Positions 6,994-14,744 of a stretch of 17,259 bases of DNA are shown in pieces. Each line of letters begins with the position of its first letter. Within the stretch, counting starts at the first letter, position 1. The position numbers and the translations under genes are program-made. The stretch comes from JACDET01 sp035568375 (GTDB taxonomy: Bacteria > Patescibacteriota > Microgenomatia > Levybacterales > UBA12049), in NCBI GenBank assembly GCA_035568375.1, contig DATMOG010000012.1, positions 1 through 17,259 on the forward strand. The letters are read 5' to 3'. The notes below the pieces were generated by a model that ran no database searches, was not told where the DNA came from, and worked only from the letters and a program-made list of their open reading frames with translations.

Positions 6994-7322
6994 AAAAATT
7001 TGTATTTGTGTACTATGGTAAAAACGTAAGACCAGAAGACATACGTAAAGAAGACATGAAAAAAACAATGGATAAATGGATGGCGTGGTTTGCTACCTTC
7101 AAAGATAAAATGGTTGACGGAGGAAATCCATTTGCTCTTGAAGCAAAATCTGTAACTGCCAAAGGTATTGAAACGATTCCTGCCGATAAATGGCCGGCAA
7201 CAGGTTACACAATCATTAATGCCAGAGACATGGACGAAGCAACACAAATTGCTAAGGGATGTCCTGTTATTGAGGGGCATAATGATGGAACTGTGCGTGT
7301 CTATGAAGCAATGCCAATGTAA
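6990..7322 (+). CDS. YCII-related domain protein
   Basis: The 110-residue protein fits the YCII-related alpha/beta barrel family. It shows KKFVFVYYGKN (first strand), MDKWMAWFATFKDKMVDGGNPF (helix and G-G-P turn), ATGYTIINARDMDEATQIAKGCPVI (strand plus the A-D-DEA-IA-GCP motif) and GTVRVYEAMPM (last strand). Family members are small dimeric cytoplasmic proteins. Some are thought to be enzymes or stress-linked partners of sigma factors or ArsR regulators, but the reaction here is unknown. It overlaps the ArsR stop codon by an ATGA junction and is followed after 19 bp by a terminator, so the pair is a complete two-gene unit. Confidence 0.88.
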   Translation: MKKFVFVYYGKNVRPEDIRKEDMKKTMDKWMAWFATFKDKMVDGGNPFALEAKSVTAKGIETIPADKWPATGYTIINARDMDEATQIAKGCPVIEGHNDGTVRVYEAMPM

Positions 7323-7341
7323 TGGCAGTAGCTACAATTAT

Positions 7342-7384
7342 AGAAGAGGAGGTATCTCTACGAGGGGACACCTCTTCTTTTTTT
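7342..7384 (+). terminator. Intrinsic terminator of the ArsR-YCII operon
   Basis: An 8 bp stem (AGAAGAGG at 7342-7349 with CCTCTTCT at 7371-7378) encloses a 21-base loop that can itself pair in part, and is followed by a run of seven T (7378-7384). Confidence 0.85.
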
Positions 7385-7475
7385 AGAATACTTCTGCACT
7401 TTATTTTCAATAGATATTGGATCTCTGAAAGACATTCTATGCTTTTTTTGGAAAAAGTATATTGGAAGGAAAACA

Positions 7476-7898
7476 TTGTCTGGTCACCAGCATTTTTTTC
7501 TTGCAACTATTGATGTCAATGAAAAGGGAATACATTGGCAAGGGAAACAGGATTCAGGGAAATTCCAGCTTAATAGTGCCACGGCTTCAGCAGTAGAAAT
7601 CTACAGAAATCTGCATTTCTGTAGATTTTCTGAAAGAGTTGGTAAAAGAGAAAAAGGCAGAAGTTTTTTAAACTCACTCAAGCGTGCCAATATATATGCA
7701 ATTGTCTGGCGGTCACAAACTACGAAACAATCAGAAAATACGAAAAAGCGGATAGAGCATATCTTTGAATTACTTAAGAAAGGAGAAAAATTGCATCAAA
7801 TGCTTAGTCTATCCTCAAATTCTTCACTATATGTTTATGACAAACGATTGGACTCATTTACTTTCAAGTTCAACCGATACATAATGATATATAGATAA
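7476..7898 (+). pseudogene. C-terminal remnant of a YdeI/OmdA-family protein
   Basis: This stretch is open for 140 codons from a TTG with a plausible GGAAGGA upstream, but its content shows a decayed gene. Residues 66-107 (NSLKRANIYAIVWRSQTTKQ, then TKKRIEHIFELLKKGEKLH) match the end of YdeI/OmdA proteins, usually NRYAI..R...AK..ET...RI..f...L..GE.lH. Residues 26-42 (DSGKFQLNSATASAVEI) resemble the preceding DGrW..Ay.s.s...vP region. Between them the family sequence continues in another frame: DFLKELVKEKKAEVF at 7624-7668. So two frameshifts are present, one at a 22-base palindrome (7602-7623) and one at the T-run near 7669. The last 33 residues go beyond the family end. It is the downstream half of the fragment at 6370-6569. 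A real short protein is possible but less likely. Confidence 0.7.
7597..7628. repeat. Perfect 14 bp inverted repeat with 4-base loop
   Basis: AAATCTACAGAAAT (7597-7610), CTGC loop, then the exact complement ATTTCTGTAGATTT (7615-7628). It lies inside the YdeI/OmdA remnant where the reading frame shifts. No proper T-tract follows, so a terminator role is doubtful. Confidence 0.9.
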
Positions 7899-7902
7899 AA
7901 GT

Positions 7903-9138
7903 ATGAGTACTCTTTTTTCCTTTATCCGAGCAAAGAAAGTTTATGTTATTGTTATTGGAATTATCGTTTTGTTCTTTATTATCAGAGCAGTCCTTTTACA
8001 GAAACCCAGCTCAGATCTTCTCTATATTGTTAAACAAGAAAATCTTATTGATACTGTCCAAGTTAGCGGAACATATACTACTGCCTCTCAGACAGTTGTT
8101 GTATCTCCATCAAATGGTATTATTTCTCAATTATATATACATAATGGTGCTATAGTGAAGAAAGGACAGCCTCTTTTTCATGTTGAGAGTACTGCAACGA
8201 CTGATCAACAAAGTGTAGCTTATTCAGATTATATGAGTGCAGTAAGTGCTTTGCAGACAGCACAAAATAATGTACAGATTTTTGATGCAATAATGTGGGC
8301 CAAGCAGCAATCCTATATCGCTGCACAAAATACTCAGAACTATATGAATAGTAACGCTATTAATCCTTCGACAAAACAAAATTATACAGATCTTGAAAAA
8401 TTTGCAGTTAATAATTCGGTAACTCAAACACAAAAAGATTTTCAAGCTGCTGAACAGGGATATAAAACAGCGGGTGTTTCAATAAATGCTGCTCAGGCAA
8501 AAGTAACACAAACAAAACTAGCATATGATGAGACACAAAGCGCGACTATTATTGCGCCGGCAGCAGGAAAAATAGTAAATATGCAGGATAAAGTGGGAGA
8601 TGCAGTATCAGCTCCGAGTACTGCAGTCACTATTGCCGGAACCTCAAATGGTCAGGCAGCTATTAGTACGAATATTCCTCAACCAGTACTCGTAATTGCA
8701 AATCTTTCCGATCCTTACATCAGCACTAATATTGGCGAGGACTATGCGACGCGGGTAGCAACAGGACAGAAAACAAGTATCGTTTTTGATGCGTTGAGAA
8801 ATCAGACATTTACGGGTACTATGGGTGATATAGCAACGGTAGGGACAAGTGCTCAAGGAGTTGTTACTTATGCTGCACGGATTTTAGTAGTTGGATTACC
8901 TGTTATTATTAAGCCTAATATGACTGCGTTGATTACTATTGAGACATTGAGAAGGAATAATGTCATCGATGTACCAAATTCGGCAATTATTACAAATAAT
9001 AGTACCTCGTATGTTTTAGAAGCAAAAACACATAAACAAATTCCTGTCACTGTTGGGGTCAAAGGTGTTGCAAAGACAGAAATCACAAGCGAATTAACAG
9101 CAGGAACGGCAATTGTAGCAAATCCGAATTCAGACTAG
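7903..9138 (+). CDS. HlyD/MacA-family adaptor subunit of second ABC exporter
   Basis: The 411-residue protein has an N-terminal cytoplasmic stub, one membrane helix (13-31), a lipoyl half-motif at about 65-95 (SPSNGIISQLYIHNGAIVKKG), a helical hairpin at about 100-213, the second lipoyl half (IIAPAAGKIVNMQDKVGDAV, 216-235), a short Ser/Thr/Ala linker (237-260), and then beta-barrel and membrane-proximal domains (KPNMTALITIETL, VIDVPNSAIITN). It is the envelope adaptor for the transporter encoded next, 4 bp downstream. Identity with the first adaptor looks low apart from the shared fold, so the two exporters are probably old paralogues with different cargo. No Shine-Dalgarno is seen; a TATAGA 7 bases before the ATG may be a -10 box. 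Confidence 0.92.
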   Translation: MSTLFSFIRAKKVYVIVIGIIVLFFIIRAVLLQKPSSDLLYIVKQENLIDTVQVSGTYTTASQTVVVSPSNGIISQLYIHNGAIVKKGQPLFHVESTATTDQQSVAYSDYMSAVSALQTAQNNVQIFDAIMWAKQQSYIAAQNTQNYMNSNAINPSTKQNYTDLEKFAVNNSVTQTQKDFQAAEQGYKTAGVSINAAQAKVTQTKLAYDETQSATIIAPAAGKIVNMQDKVGDAVSAPSTAVTIAGTSNGQAAISTNIPQPVLVIANLSDPYISTNIGEDYATRVATGQKTSIVFDALRNQTFTGTMGDIATVGTSAQGVVTYAARILVVGLPVIIKPNMTALITIETLRRNNVIDVPNSAIITNNSTSYVLEAKTHKQIPVTVGVKGVAKTEITSELTAGTAIVANPNSD

Positions 9139-9142
9139 CAAT

Positions 9143-10414
9143 ATGATATGGAAGGATAATTCTCTTTATGTTGGTTTATTTTTGGCATTCCGTGATATCA
9201 AGCGGAATAATCCTTGGACCACTGCACTTATCATTTTGGTTATCAGTCTCACTTTTTTCAATATGCTTTTTTTGGGGGGAATTCTTGTTGGGTTTGCATC
9301 AGCAGCCATTGGGACGTATCCGCAATATTATTCAGGCGATATTTTTATCATTCCGTCGACAAATAAAACGAAGATTGAAGATACCAATACCATTATCAAT
9401 ATTGTTCGAAGTTTGCCGACAGTAAAAGTAATATCAACCCGTGAAACATCTTCTAGTTTGCTCGAATATAATTATCAAAATAAATTGCGGCTAACTGATT
9501 TATCCGAATCTGCTGCAGGAACAGCTGCTGGAGTTGACCCGCAAGCTGAAGATACGATGAGTAAACTTTCAGGAGCTATGGTAGCTGGATCATATTTATC
9601 TCCGACAGATTCTGATGAAATCATCATTGGATCTAATCTTATCCAAAAATATGCGACAGTAAGAGGTGCGACTTTAGCTGTTGGTTCAAAAATTTTACAA
9701 ACTGCAGATATTGGCTCTCGTGTCCGTCTTACGATTGGTGGTGTGCAAAAAGAAGTTACGATAAAAGGAGTTTATACGACAAATAGTGTTTTTGTGGATT
9801 CACGAATTTACATGACAGAATCTGCATTTCGTGAAATGACACAAAACCAAAGTGTTTCTGCAAATGAGATTGCTGTACGACTTGTCCCAAATGCATCACA
9901 AGATGAAGCAAAAAATTATATCATTAAAAATTTGCCAAAAAATGAAAATGTGATAGTTGAGACATCTAAAGAAGCATTGCCAAGTAGTATCTATTCAATT
10001 ATCCAAGCATTAGGGAAATTAGGTAATCTTGTTGGTGCAATTGCTCTTATGGTTAGTGCTGTTACAATTTTTATTGTGATTTATGTTAATGCGATTACTC
10101 GAAGAAAGTTTATTGGCATTTTAAAGGGGATTGGTATTTCAGCACAGGCAATAGAGGTTTCTTATGTCTTTCAGGCACTCTTTTATGCTGTGTCTGGGGT
10201 AACTATTGCAACAATTTTTATTCTCGGATTATTAAAACCATACTTCGACTTGTATCCGATTAATTTTGCTAGTATTAATGCTTCTTTGGCAATTGGCATA
10301 AGCGATGTAGTATACAATGGCATTGCATTATTATTTACTTCATTCATTTCAGGTTTTATTCCGGCATGGCTTGTAACGAAACAAAATACTCTTGATGCAA
10401 TTTTAGGAAGATAA
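9143..10414 (+). CDS. FtsX/LolC-type ABC exporter permease
   Basis: The 423-residue membrane protein has one N-terminal helix (TALIILVISLTFFNMLFLGG) after a short basic segment (FRDIKRNNPWT). An extracytoplasmic domain of about 230 residues follows, then three C-terminal helices. The FtsX-type coupling loop NAITRRKFIGILKGIGIS lies between the first two of these, and the end PAWLVTKQNTLDAILGR fits the family. It would pair with the ATPase encoded 1 bp downstream and the upstream adaptor. In the first exporter the ATPase comes before the permease; here the order is reversed. The protein is closer to the LolC/E-DevC style of FtsX permease than to MacB. Cargo unknown. Confidence 0.9.
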   Translation: MIWKDNSLYVGLFLAFRDIKRNNPWTTALIILVISLTFFNMLFLGGILVGFASAAIGTYPQYYSGDIFIIPSTNKTKIEDTNTIINIVRSLPTVKVISTRETSSSLLEYNYQNKLRLTDLSESAAGTAAGVDPQAEDTMSKLSGAMVAGSYLSPTDSDEIIIGSNLIQKYATVRGATLAVGSKILQTADIGSRVRLTIGGVQKEVTIKGVYTTNSVFVDSRIYMTESAFREMTQNQSVSANEIAVRLVPNASQDEAKNYIIKNLPKNENVIVETSKEALPSSIYSIIQALGKLGNLVGAIALMVSAVTIFIVIYVNAITRRKFIGILKGIGISAQAIEVSYVFQALFYAVSGVTIATIFILGLLKPYFDLYPINFASINASLAIGISDVVYNGIALLFTSFISGFIPAWLVTKQNTLDAILGR

Positions 10415-10415
10415 T

Positions 10416-11120
10416 ATGATTCAAATTAAAAATCTTGTTAAAAAATTTCAAATGGGCGAGACTGAACTTATCGCGCTGAAAAATTTGAGTTTCGAAATAC
10501 CAACAGGGCAGTTTATCGCGATCACAGGTAGATCAGGAGCTGGGAAAAGTACTTTATTATATAATATTAGTCTGCTCGATATACCAACAAGTGGTGATAT
10601 TTTTCTTGATGGACAAGATATAGCAGAACTTACAGATCATGAGAGAGTTGTTTATCGTCGTGATAATTTTGGTTTTATTTTTCAAGATTATGCATTGCTG
10701 CCGACACTGACAGCAAAAGAAAATGTAGTTTTATCAATGCTAATGCAAGGTATTGATAAAAAAACAGCTGCAAAAAAGGCAGAAGAGGCATTAGAGAAAG
10801 TTGAATTAGATGATAAGTTTGATAATTTACCCAATCAACTCTCAGGTGGACAACAGCAACGCGTGAGTATAGCCAGATCCATTGTCCATAATCCCAAAAT
10901 TCTTTTTGCTGATGAGCCGACTGCAAATCTTGATTCCGAGTCGTCAAAAACTATTCTGGATATTTTTTTACGATTAAATAAAAATGCTAATTTAACCATT
11001 GTTATGGTAACTCATGAAAAAGATTATGCCAAACTTGCAGATAGGGATATCGAATTGTTTGATGGGAAGATTATTACTGATATTGCACAAAAACATATGG
11101 CAAGAATAAAAAACATGTGA
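10416..11120 (+). CDS. MacB/LolD-type ABC exporter ATP-binding protein (second system)
   Basis: The 234-residue ATPase has all canonical motifs: Walker A GRSGAGKST (38-46), Q-loop Gln90, signature LSGGQ (142-146), Walker B ILFADEP (162-168) with Glu167, D-loop NLDS (171-174) and H-loop His200 (VTHEKD). It powers the permease whose stop codon lies 1 bp upstream. Unlike the first exporter's ATPase it keeps the D-loop aspartate, a useful internal contrast. A lysine-rich C-terminus (AQKHMARIKNM) extends slightly past the usual end. Confidence 0.95.
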   Translation: MIQIKNLVKKFQMGETELIALKNLSFEIPTGQFIAITGRSGAGKSTLLYNISLLDIPTSGDIFLDGQDIAELTDHERVVYRRDNFGFIFQDYALLPTLTAKENVVLSMLMQGIDKKTAAKKAEEALEKVELDDKFDNLPNQLSGGQQQRVSIARSIVHNPKILFADEPTANLDSESSKTILDIFLRLNKNANLTIVMVTHEKDYAKLADRDIELFDGKIITDIAQKHMARIKNM

Positions 11121-11143
11121 CATAATAGAAGACTGAGAATCAT

Positions 11144-12283
11144 ATGTTATTACAAATTTTATGGATAGTTTTTTCAATGTTTTGGGAAGTCTTATGGCCT
11201 CTCATTTTGGGGTTTGCTCTTTCGGGAATAGTTCAGGCCGTTGTTTCTCATAAGACACTTGCTAAAACACTCGGAGGAGATTCTCCACGAAATTTAACAC
11301 TAGCCACGCTTTTTGGAATCGCTTCTAGCTCATGTTCCTATGCAGCAGTTGCGCTTGCACGATCTCTTTTTCAAAAAGGTGCATCTTTTACTTCTGCTAT
11401 GGTTTTTGAACTGGCCTCAACAAATCTTGTCATTGAGATAGGCATCATTTTAGCTATTTTAATGGGATGGCAATTCATGGCTGCTGAATTTATTGGTGGT
11501 ATTATTATGGTTGTGCTTATCGCTTTGCTTTTCCGTTTAACGTTAACGCCTAAACTTATTGCTCTTGCAAGGGAACAAGCTGCACAGGGATTACAAGGAA
11601 AAATGGAAGGTCATGCGGCAATGGATATGAGTGTTACCAATCAGGGAACTTTTATTCAGCGACTAGTAAGTAAGAAAGGATTCACCGCAGTTTCACAATA
11701 TTTTGTTATGGATTTGGCATCTGTTTGGATTGATATTACTTTAGGTTTTTTTATAGCTGGCGCAGTAAGTGTATTAGTCCCACATGCATTTTGGCAAACA
11801 CTTTTCCTTATGAAAGATCCTCACTTAGCATTTATTGAGGGACCCCTTGTCGGCCCACTGGTTGCGCTTATCAGTTCTGTCTGTTCAGTGGGAAATGTCC
11901 CTTTGGCTGCTGTTCTTTGGCAGGGGGGAATAAGCTTTGGTGGGGTAGTGAGCTTTATTTTCGCAGATTTAATCGTGCTTCCCATACTCAATATTTATCG
12001 CAAATATTATGGATGGAAAATGATGTGCTATATTTTCATTATATTCTACTGCATAATGGCAGCTGCGGGATATTTCGTAGAATTTATTTTTACACTTTTG
12101 CATTTTATACCGGCAAATCGTAATGTAATTATTTTAACAGAAGGGTTTACCTGGAATTATACGAGTTGGCTCAATATTCTTTTTCTCCTCATTGCAGCAA
12201 TTTTAGTTTACCGATTTATCAAAAGTGGGGGATTGCCAATGTTACAAATGATGGATAAACAAGAACAGCCTCACCATCACTAA
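11144..12283 (+). CDS. COG0701 (YraQ/ArsP-like) permease with Met/His-containing linker
   Basis: The 379-residue protein has eight to ten transmembrane helices and the two-fold repeated core of the COG0701/DUF318 permease family. Repeat 1 has GIASSSCSYAAVALARSLFQ (Cys64) and ELASTNLVIEIG; repeat 2 has GPLVGPLVALISSVCSVGNV (Cys247) and ADLIVLPILNIY. A loop at about 150-165 reads GKMEGHAAMDMS, and the C-terminus ends QPHHH; such Met/His clusters suggest metal contact. Characterised relatives include ArsP, which exports trivalent organoarsenicals, but this branch is uncharacterised and its substrate should not be assumed. It follows the exporter ATPase by 23 bp, so it may be co-transcribed. Its stop codon overlaps that of the convergent methyltransferase gene. 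Confidence 0.85.
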   Translation: MLLQILWIVFSMFWEVLWPLILGFALSGIVQAVVSHKTLAKTLGGDSPRNLTLATLFGIASSSCSYAAVALARSLFQKGASFTSAMVFELASTNLVIEIGIILAILMGWQFMAAEFIGGIIMVVLIALLFRLTLTPKLIALAREQAAQGLQGKMEGHAAMDMSVTNQGTFIQRLVSKKGFTAVSQYFVMDLASVWIDITLGFFIAGAVSVLVPHAFWQTLFLMKDPHLAFIEGPLVGPLVALISSVCSVGNVPLAAVLWQGGISFGGVVSFIFADLIVLPILNIYRKYYGWKMMCYIFIIFYCIMAAAGYFVEFIFTLLHFIPANRNVIILTEGFTWNYTSWLNILFLLIAAILVYRFIKSGGLPMLQMMDKQEQPHHH

Positions 12284-12840
12284 TATAAAAATGGAAAAAG
12301 TGCTTTGGTTTTCTTTTGATATGAGGAATATTCTTTTGGAAAATGTTTCAAGAGAAGTTTTTCTTCTTTCTTCATTTTAAAAATCATAAATGCAATCATT
12401 CCAATAGAAAAAGATGTGGCATGAATTGACTGCAAGGTGATAATTGTGCCTATTCCCATAGTTATGATCCCTGTGTAAATTGGATGTCTCGCATAGCTAT
12501 AGATGCCAGTTATGATCAGTTTATGATTTTTTTTCAATTCAACATCACTACTCCAGTTATCGGCAAGTGTTTTACGAGCGATTATTGCAATAGTCAGACC
12601 AATGATTGTAACTATCATGCCAGCTATTACTATAAGTGAAAAATGAGCAGGTGTCGTTTTATAACTAGGAAAAATACTATGCAAAAGAAGTAAAAGGATA
12701 ATAATCCAAAGAAAAATCCAGCGAAATCTCGGCGCACGCCATGCTGCCTCATGTGTTGGTTTAACCGATTTCCAATTAATTATCCAGTAGCCAAGAAAAA
12801 TAAGCCAACAAACAAAGATTATATTTGATGTATTCAGCAT
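12280..12840 (-). CDS. Isoprenylcysteine carboxyl methyltransferase-like membrane protein
   Basis: The 186-residue protein has about five hydrophobic helices and the ICMT/PEMT signature: RKTLADNWSSDVELKKNHKL (89-108), GIYSYARHPIYTG (112-124) and KMKKEEKLLLKHFPKEYSSY (155-174). The RHP and EE elements form the S-adenosylmethionine-binding site of this family. Bacterial members methylate membrane lipids or other small molecules; the acceptor here is unknown, since bacteria lack prenylated CAAX proteins. The start lies 17 bp after the stop of the exported helical protein gene, on the same strand, so co-transcription is possible. Its TAG stop overlaps the TAA of the convergent permease gene by 3 bases, leaving no room for a terminator between them. 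Confidence 0.88.
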   Translation of the reverse strand: MLNTSNIIFVCWLIFLGYWIINWKSVKPTHEAAWRAPRFRWIFLWIIILLLLLHSIFPSYKTTPAHFSLIVIAGMIVTIIGLTIAIIARKTLADNWSSDVELKKNHKLIITGIYSYARHPIYTGIITMGIGTIITLQSIHATSFSIGMIAFMIFKMKKEEKLLLKHFPKEYSSYQKKTKALFPFLY

Positions 12841-12857
12841 AGTAGTTATAACAAATT

Positions 12858-13715
12858 TTATTGTGATTTGGTTGTAGCAGTGGTAGGAGAGAGAGTTATT
12901 GTTGTTACAGATGCAGATTGTGGTGCTCCTGATTGTTGTCCTGAAATTAATTGTTTAAATAAGGGCCTCATCTGCCCGAAATCTGAACGAATTTTTGCAA
13001 AACCAGTTCGCACAATTTGTGCGATGTCTTGTTGTACTTTACCAAAGGTTGATGATGCTCCTGTCGTTGCTGTTGAAACAGCTTCGATTGTTGTGACATC
13101 GCTAGATAATGTTGTGTTAATGGTTTGTATTTGTGTTGCAATATCATTTAAGAGATTTTGTACTTGTGTTACATCCTTTCCTTGTGACTTAAAGGTAGTA
13201 ATTATATTTTGCAGTTGTGGGACAAGAGTTTGTACGTTTGCAGTAATTGCTTGTAAGTTATTGAGAGTAATAAGCAGGCGAATTTTTGGCATAAAGATTG
13301 CATAGACATAAAAATTAGTTATGATCTGCTTTTCGTCATTTCTTGCAGTCGTTATGCTGGTATCACCGTCAATTTTTGTTTTTAAGGCAGTTAATCCATT
13401 GATAGCAGTTTGAATTTCAGAATTTAGACTATTTTTTTCGCTGTCTGATAACCGTTTGTCGTTTTGAATACGCGAGATAATTTCATTAAGAGATGCAAGT
13501 CTACTCGTTATTAATGTGTCTGCATGTTTGATAATATTTTGTAACTCATTTGTCTGTCTTGATGCAGCGAGACTTGCTTGGTTTTGTAAATGCTGCGTTG
13601 CCTTAATTATATTTTGTCCGCCAAGATTTTGAGCAAAAGCTGGCATGAAACTTTGTGCCAATAAGAAACTACTGATAGTAAGAGTTGTTGCAATAGAATA
13701 AGTTATTTTTTTCAT
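12858..13715 (-). CDS. Exported helical protein with Sec signal peptide, unknown function
   Basis: The 285-residue protein starts with a clear signal peptide (KKITYSIATTLTISSFLLA, cleavage likely after PAFA at about residue 28) and no lipobox. The mature part is mostly amphipathic helix, rich in Gln, Thr, Ile and Leu, with likely coiled-coil stretches (AASRQTNELQNIIKHADTLI; QNLLNDIATQIQTINTTL). A less charged middle segment reads YVYAIFMPKIRLLITLNNLQ. The C-terminus is Ser/Thr-rich low complexity. I recall similar proteins of unknown function in Patescibacteria, but there is no named domain. The ATG overlaps the stop of the upstream single-pass protein gene (ATGA), so the two are translationally coupled and probably work together at the envelope. 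Confidence 0.8.
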   Translation of the reverse strand: MKKITYSIATTLTISSFLLAQSFMPAFAQNLGGQNIIKATQHLQNQASLAASRQTNELQNIIKHADTLITSRLASLNEIISRIQNDKRLSDSEKNSLNSEIQTAINGLTALKTKIDGDTSITTARNDEKQIITNFYVYAIFMPKIRLLITLNNLQAITANVQTLVPQLQNIITTFKSQGKDVTQVQNLLNDIATQIQTINTTLSSDVTTIEAVSTATTGASSTFGKVQQDIAQIVRTGFAKIRSDFGQMRPLFKQLISGQQSGAPQSASVTTITLSPTTATTKSQ

Positions 13716-14131
13716 AATCCGTTTGTACTATCTTGTGATAAATTGATACTATTTACTGAAGTAAGATCGGTATTTGCTTGACTTACAGCTTGTTGCATTG
13801 ATGCATCAGAGTTATTCAAGGTTTGATCGACGTTTCCAGCAGTAACAGGTGTGATTGTAGGTGCTATTTGTTTCGATGCTATCGGTGTAGTTTGTACTGC
13901 TGGTTGTTTCATTGTAAACGGTTTATTTGTATGTTTTGTAAAGTAAAAAAATCCTGCAGCTATAATAATAAGCAGTATTATTCCGAATATGATATAGATA
14001 CTTTTTGATTTACCTGATTTAGGAGTTGCACCATCACTAGGAGCTGTTTGTGCAGGTATATTAGTAACAGGCGATGGTTGTGCGGGTTGTATAGGTTGTG
14101 GAGATTGTGTCGCTCCTTGTTGCTGGTCCAT
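13712..14131 (-). CDS. Single-pass membrane protein with Pro/Gln-rich N-terminus, unknown function
   Basis: The 139-residue protein begins with about 45 residues rich in Gln, Pro, Ala and Thr, then a basic KSGKSKS stop and one transmembrane helix (IYIIFGIILLIIIAAGFFYF). About 70 polar residues outside include VDQTLNNSDASMQQAVSQAN. The layout suggests a cytoplasmic, flexible N-terminus and an exposed, partly helical C-terminus. No enzyme motif is seen. Its stop overlaps the start of the exported helical protein gene, so a shared function is likely. A good -35 (TTGACA) and a -10-like TATCGT precede it, with transcription predicted to start on the ATG itself. It is separated from ecfT by 46 bp and so probably has its own promoter. 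Confidence 0.78.
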   Translation of the reverse strand: MDQQQGATQSPQPIQPAQPSPVTNIPAQTAPSDGATPKSGKSKSIYIIFGIILLIIIAAGFFYFTKHTNKPFTMKQPAVQTTPIASKQIAPTITPVTAGNVDQTLNNSDASMQQAVSQANTDLTSVNSINLSQDSTNGL

Positions 14132-14137
14132 ATATTA

Positions 14138-14167
14138 ACGATAACAGAATGTCTTTTTATTTGTCAA
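14138..14167 (-). promoter_or_regulatory. Promoter of the single-pass/exported protein pair, predicted leaderless
   Basis: On the minus strand TTGACA (14167-14162) and TATCGT (14143-14138) are 18 bp apart. Counting 7 bases from the -10 box places the transcription start at 14131, the A of the ATG. No Shine-Dalgarno exists in the 46 bp gap. Confidence 0.6.
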
Positions 14168-14177
14168 CAACAAAATA

Positions 14178-14744
14178 TTATTCTTCATATCCTCTTGCGA
14201 GGATAGTCATAGAAAGTATTTCTGCTCGTTGAAAGATTCTATGAATGAGTGGAACAAGAAGTGAAGCTAGATTGGTAACAATAGACAGATGATGTATATG
14301 CATACCACGAGATTTTTGGACTGCTTTGATTTTTTCTCCTTCATATAATATTCCTGGGATAAAATAGCATGTCATTATTATCAACAACAGAATTTTTTTT
14401 GGCAGAAAATTAAAGATTTGTACTAGTTCGGTAATCGAGGTGCTTGTTAAGAATAAGAGAACTGATAGACTTATAGTAGTTAATCTTATTGCGGCTAAGT
14501 ATCCAAGGAGGATACGGGTGCTTATGGGTACAGAAGTATTAAAAATAATTTGGAAAAGAATAATCATGATGGCAACTGGAAGAATAGTCTTTAGCCTCTT
14601 AATGAAGAGATAGTGTGTTGGCATACCTACAATTATAAAAATGATGAGAATACTAGTCAGTAAGACTGAGTTTTCAATAGAAAAAATAAAATAGTTAAAG
14701 AGTAATAACGTAAGTATTTTGATAATAGTGAGTGCTTCTCTCAT
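14178..14744 (-). CDS. ecfT: ECF transporter transmembrane subunit EcfT
   Basis: The 188-residue membrane protein has about five helices and the two short Arg-containing coupling motifs that identify EcfT: KSRGMHI (144-150) and LARGYEE (182-188). In ECF importers these helices dock into the ATPase dimer and pass its movement to the substrate-binding S component. Its length is below the usual 250 or so, and it ends directly after the second motif, so it is a compact version. The start overlaps the ecfA stop codon (ATGA). The operon order is ribU, ecfA, ecfT, a dedicated module rather than a shared energising unit. Confidence 0.9.
   Translation of the reverse strand: MREALTIIKILTLLLFNYFIFSIENSVLLTSILIIFIIVGMPTHYLFIKRLKTILPVAIMIILFQIIFNTSVPISTRILLGYLAAIRLTTISLSVLLFLTSTSITELVQIFNFLPKKILLLIIMTCYFIPGILYEGEKIKAVQKSRGMHIHHLSIVTNLASLLVPLIHRIFQRAEILSMTILARGYEE

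Noticed and set aside
6957..7280. 107-codon minus-strand ORF across the YCII-related gene
   Set aside because: It is antisense to a well-supported gene, has unusual composition (rich in Phe, Cys and His), and no promoter or ribosome site.
7597..7628. The 14 bp hairpin as a transcription terminator
   Set aside because: It is followed by a short mixed stretch rather than a T-run, and lies inside a degraded gene, not after one.
7476..7898. Intact hypothetical protein of 140 residues with TTG start
   Set aside because: The C-terminal part matches the end of YdeI/OmdA proteins while the middle of that family continues in another frame, so decay explains it better. Some expression cannot be excluded.
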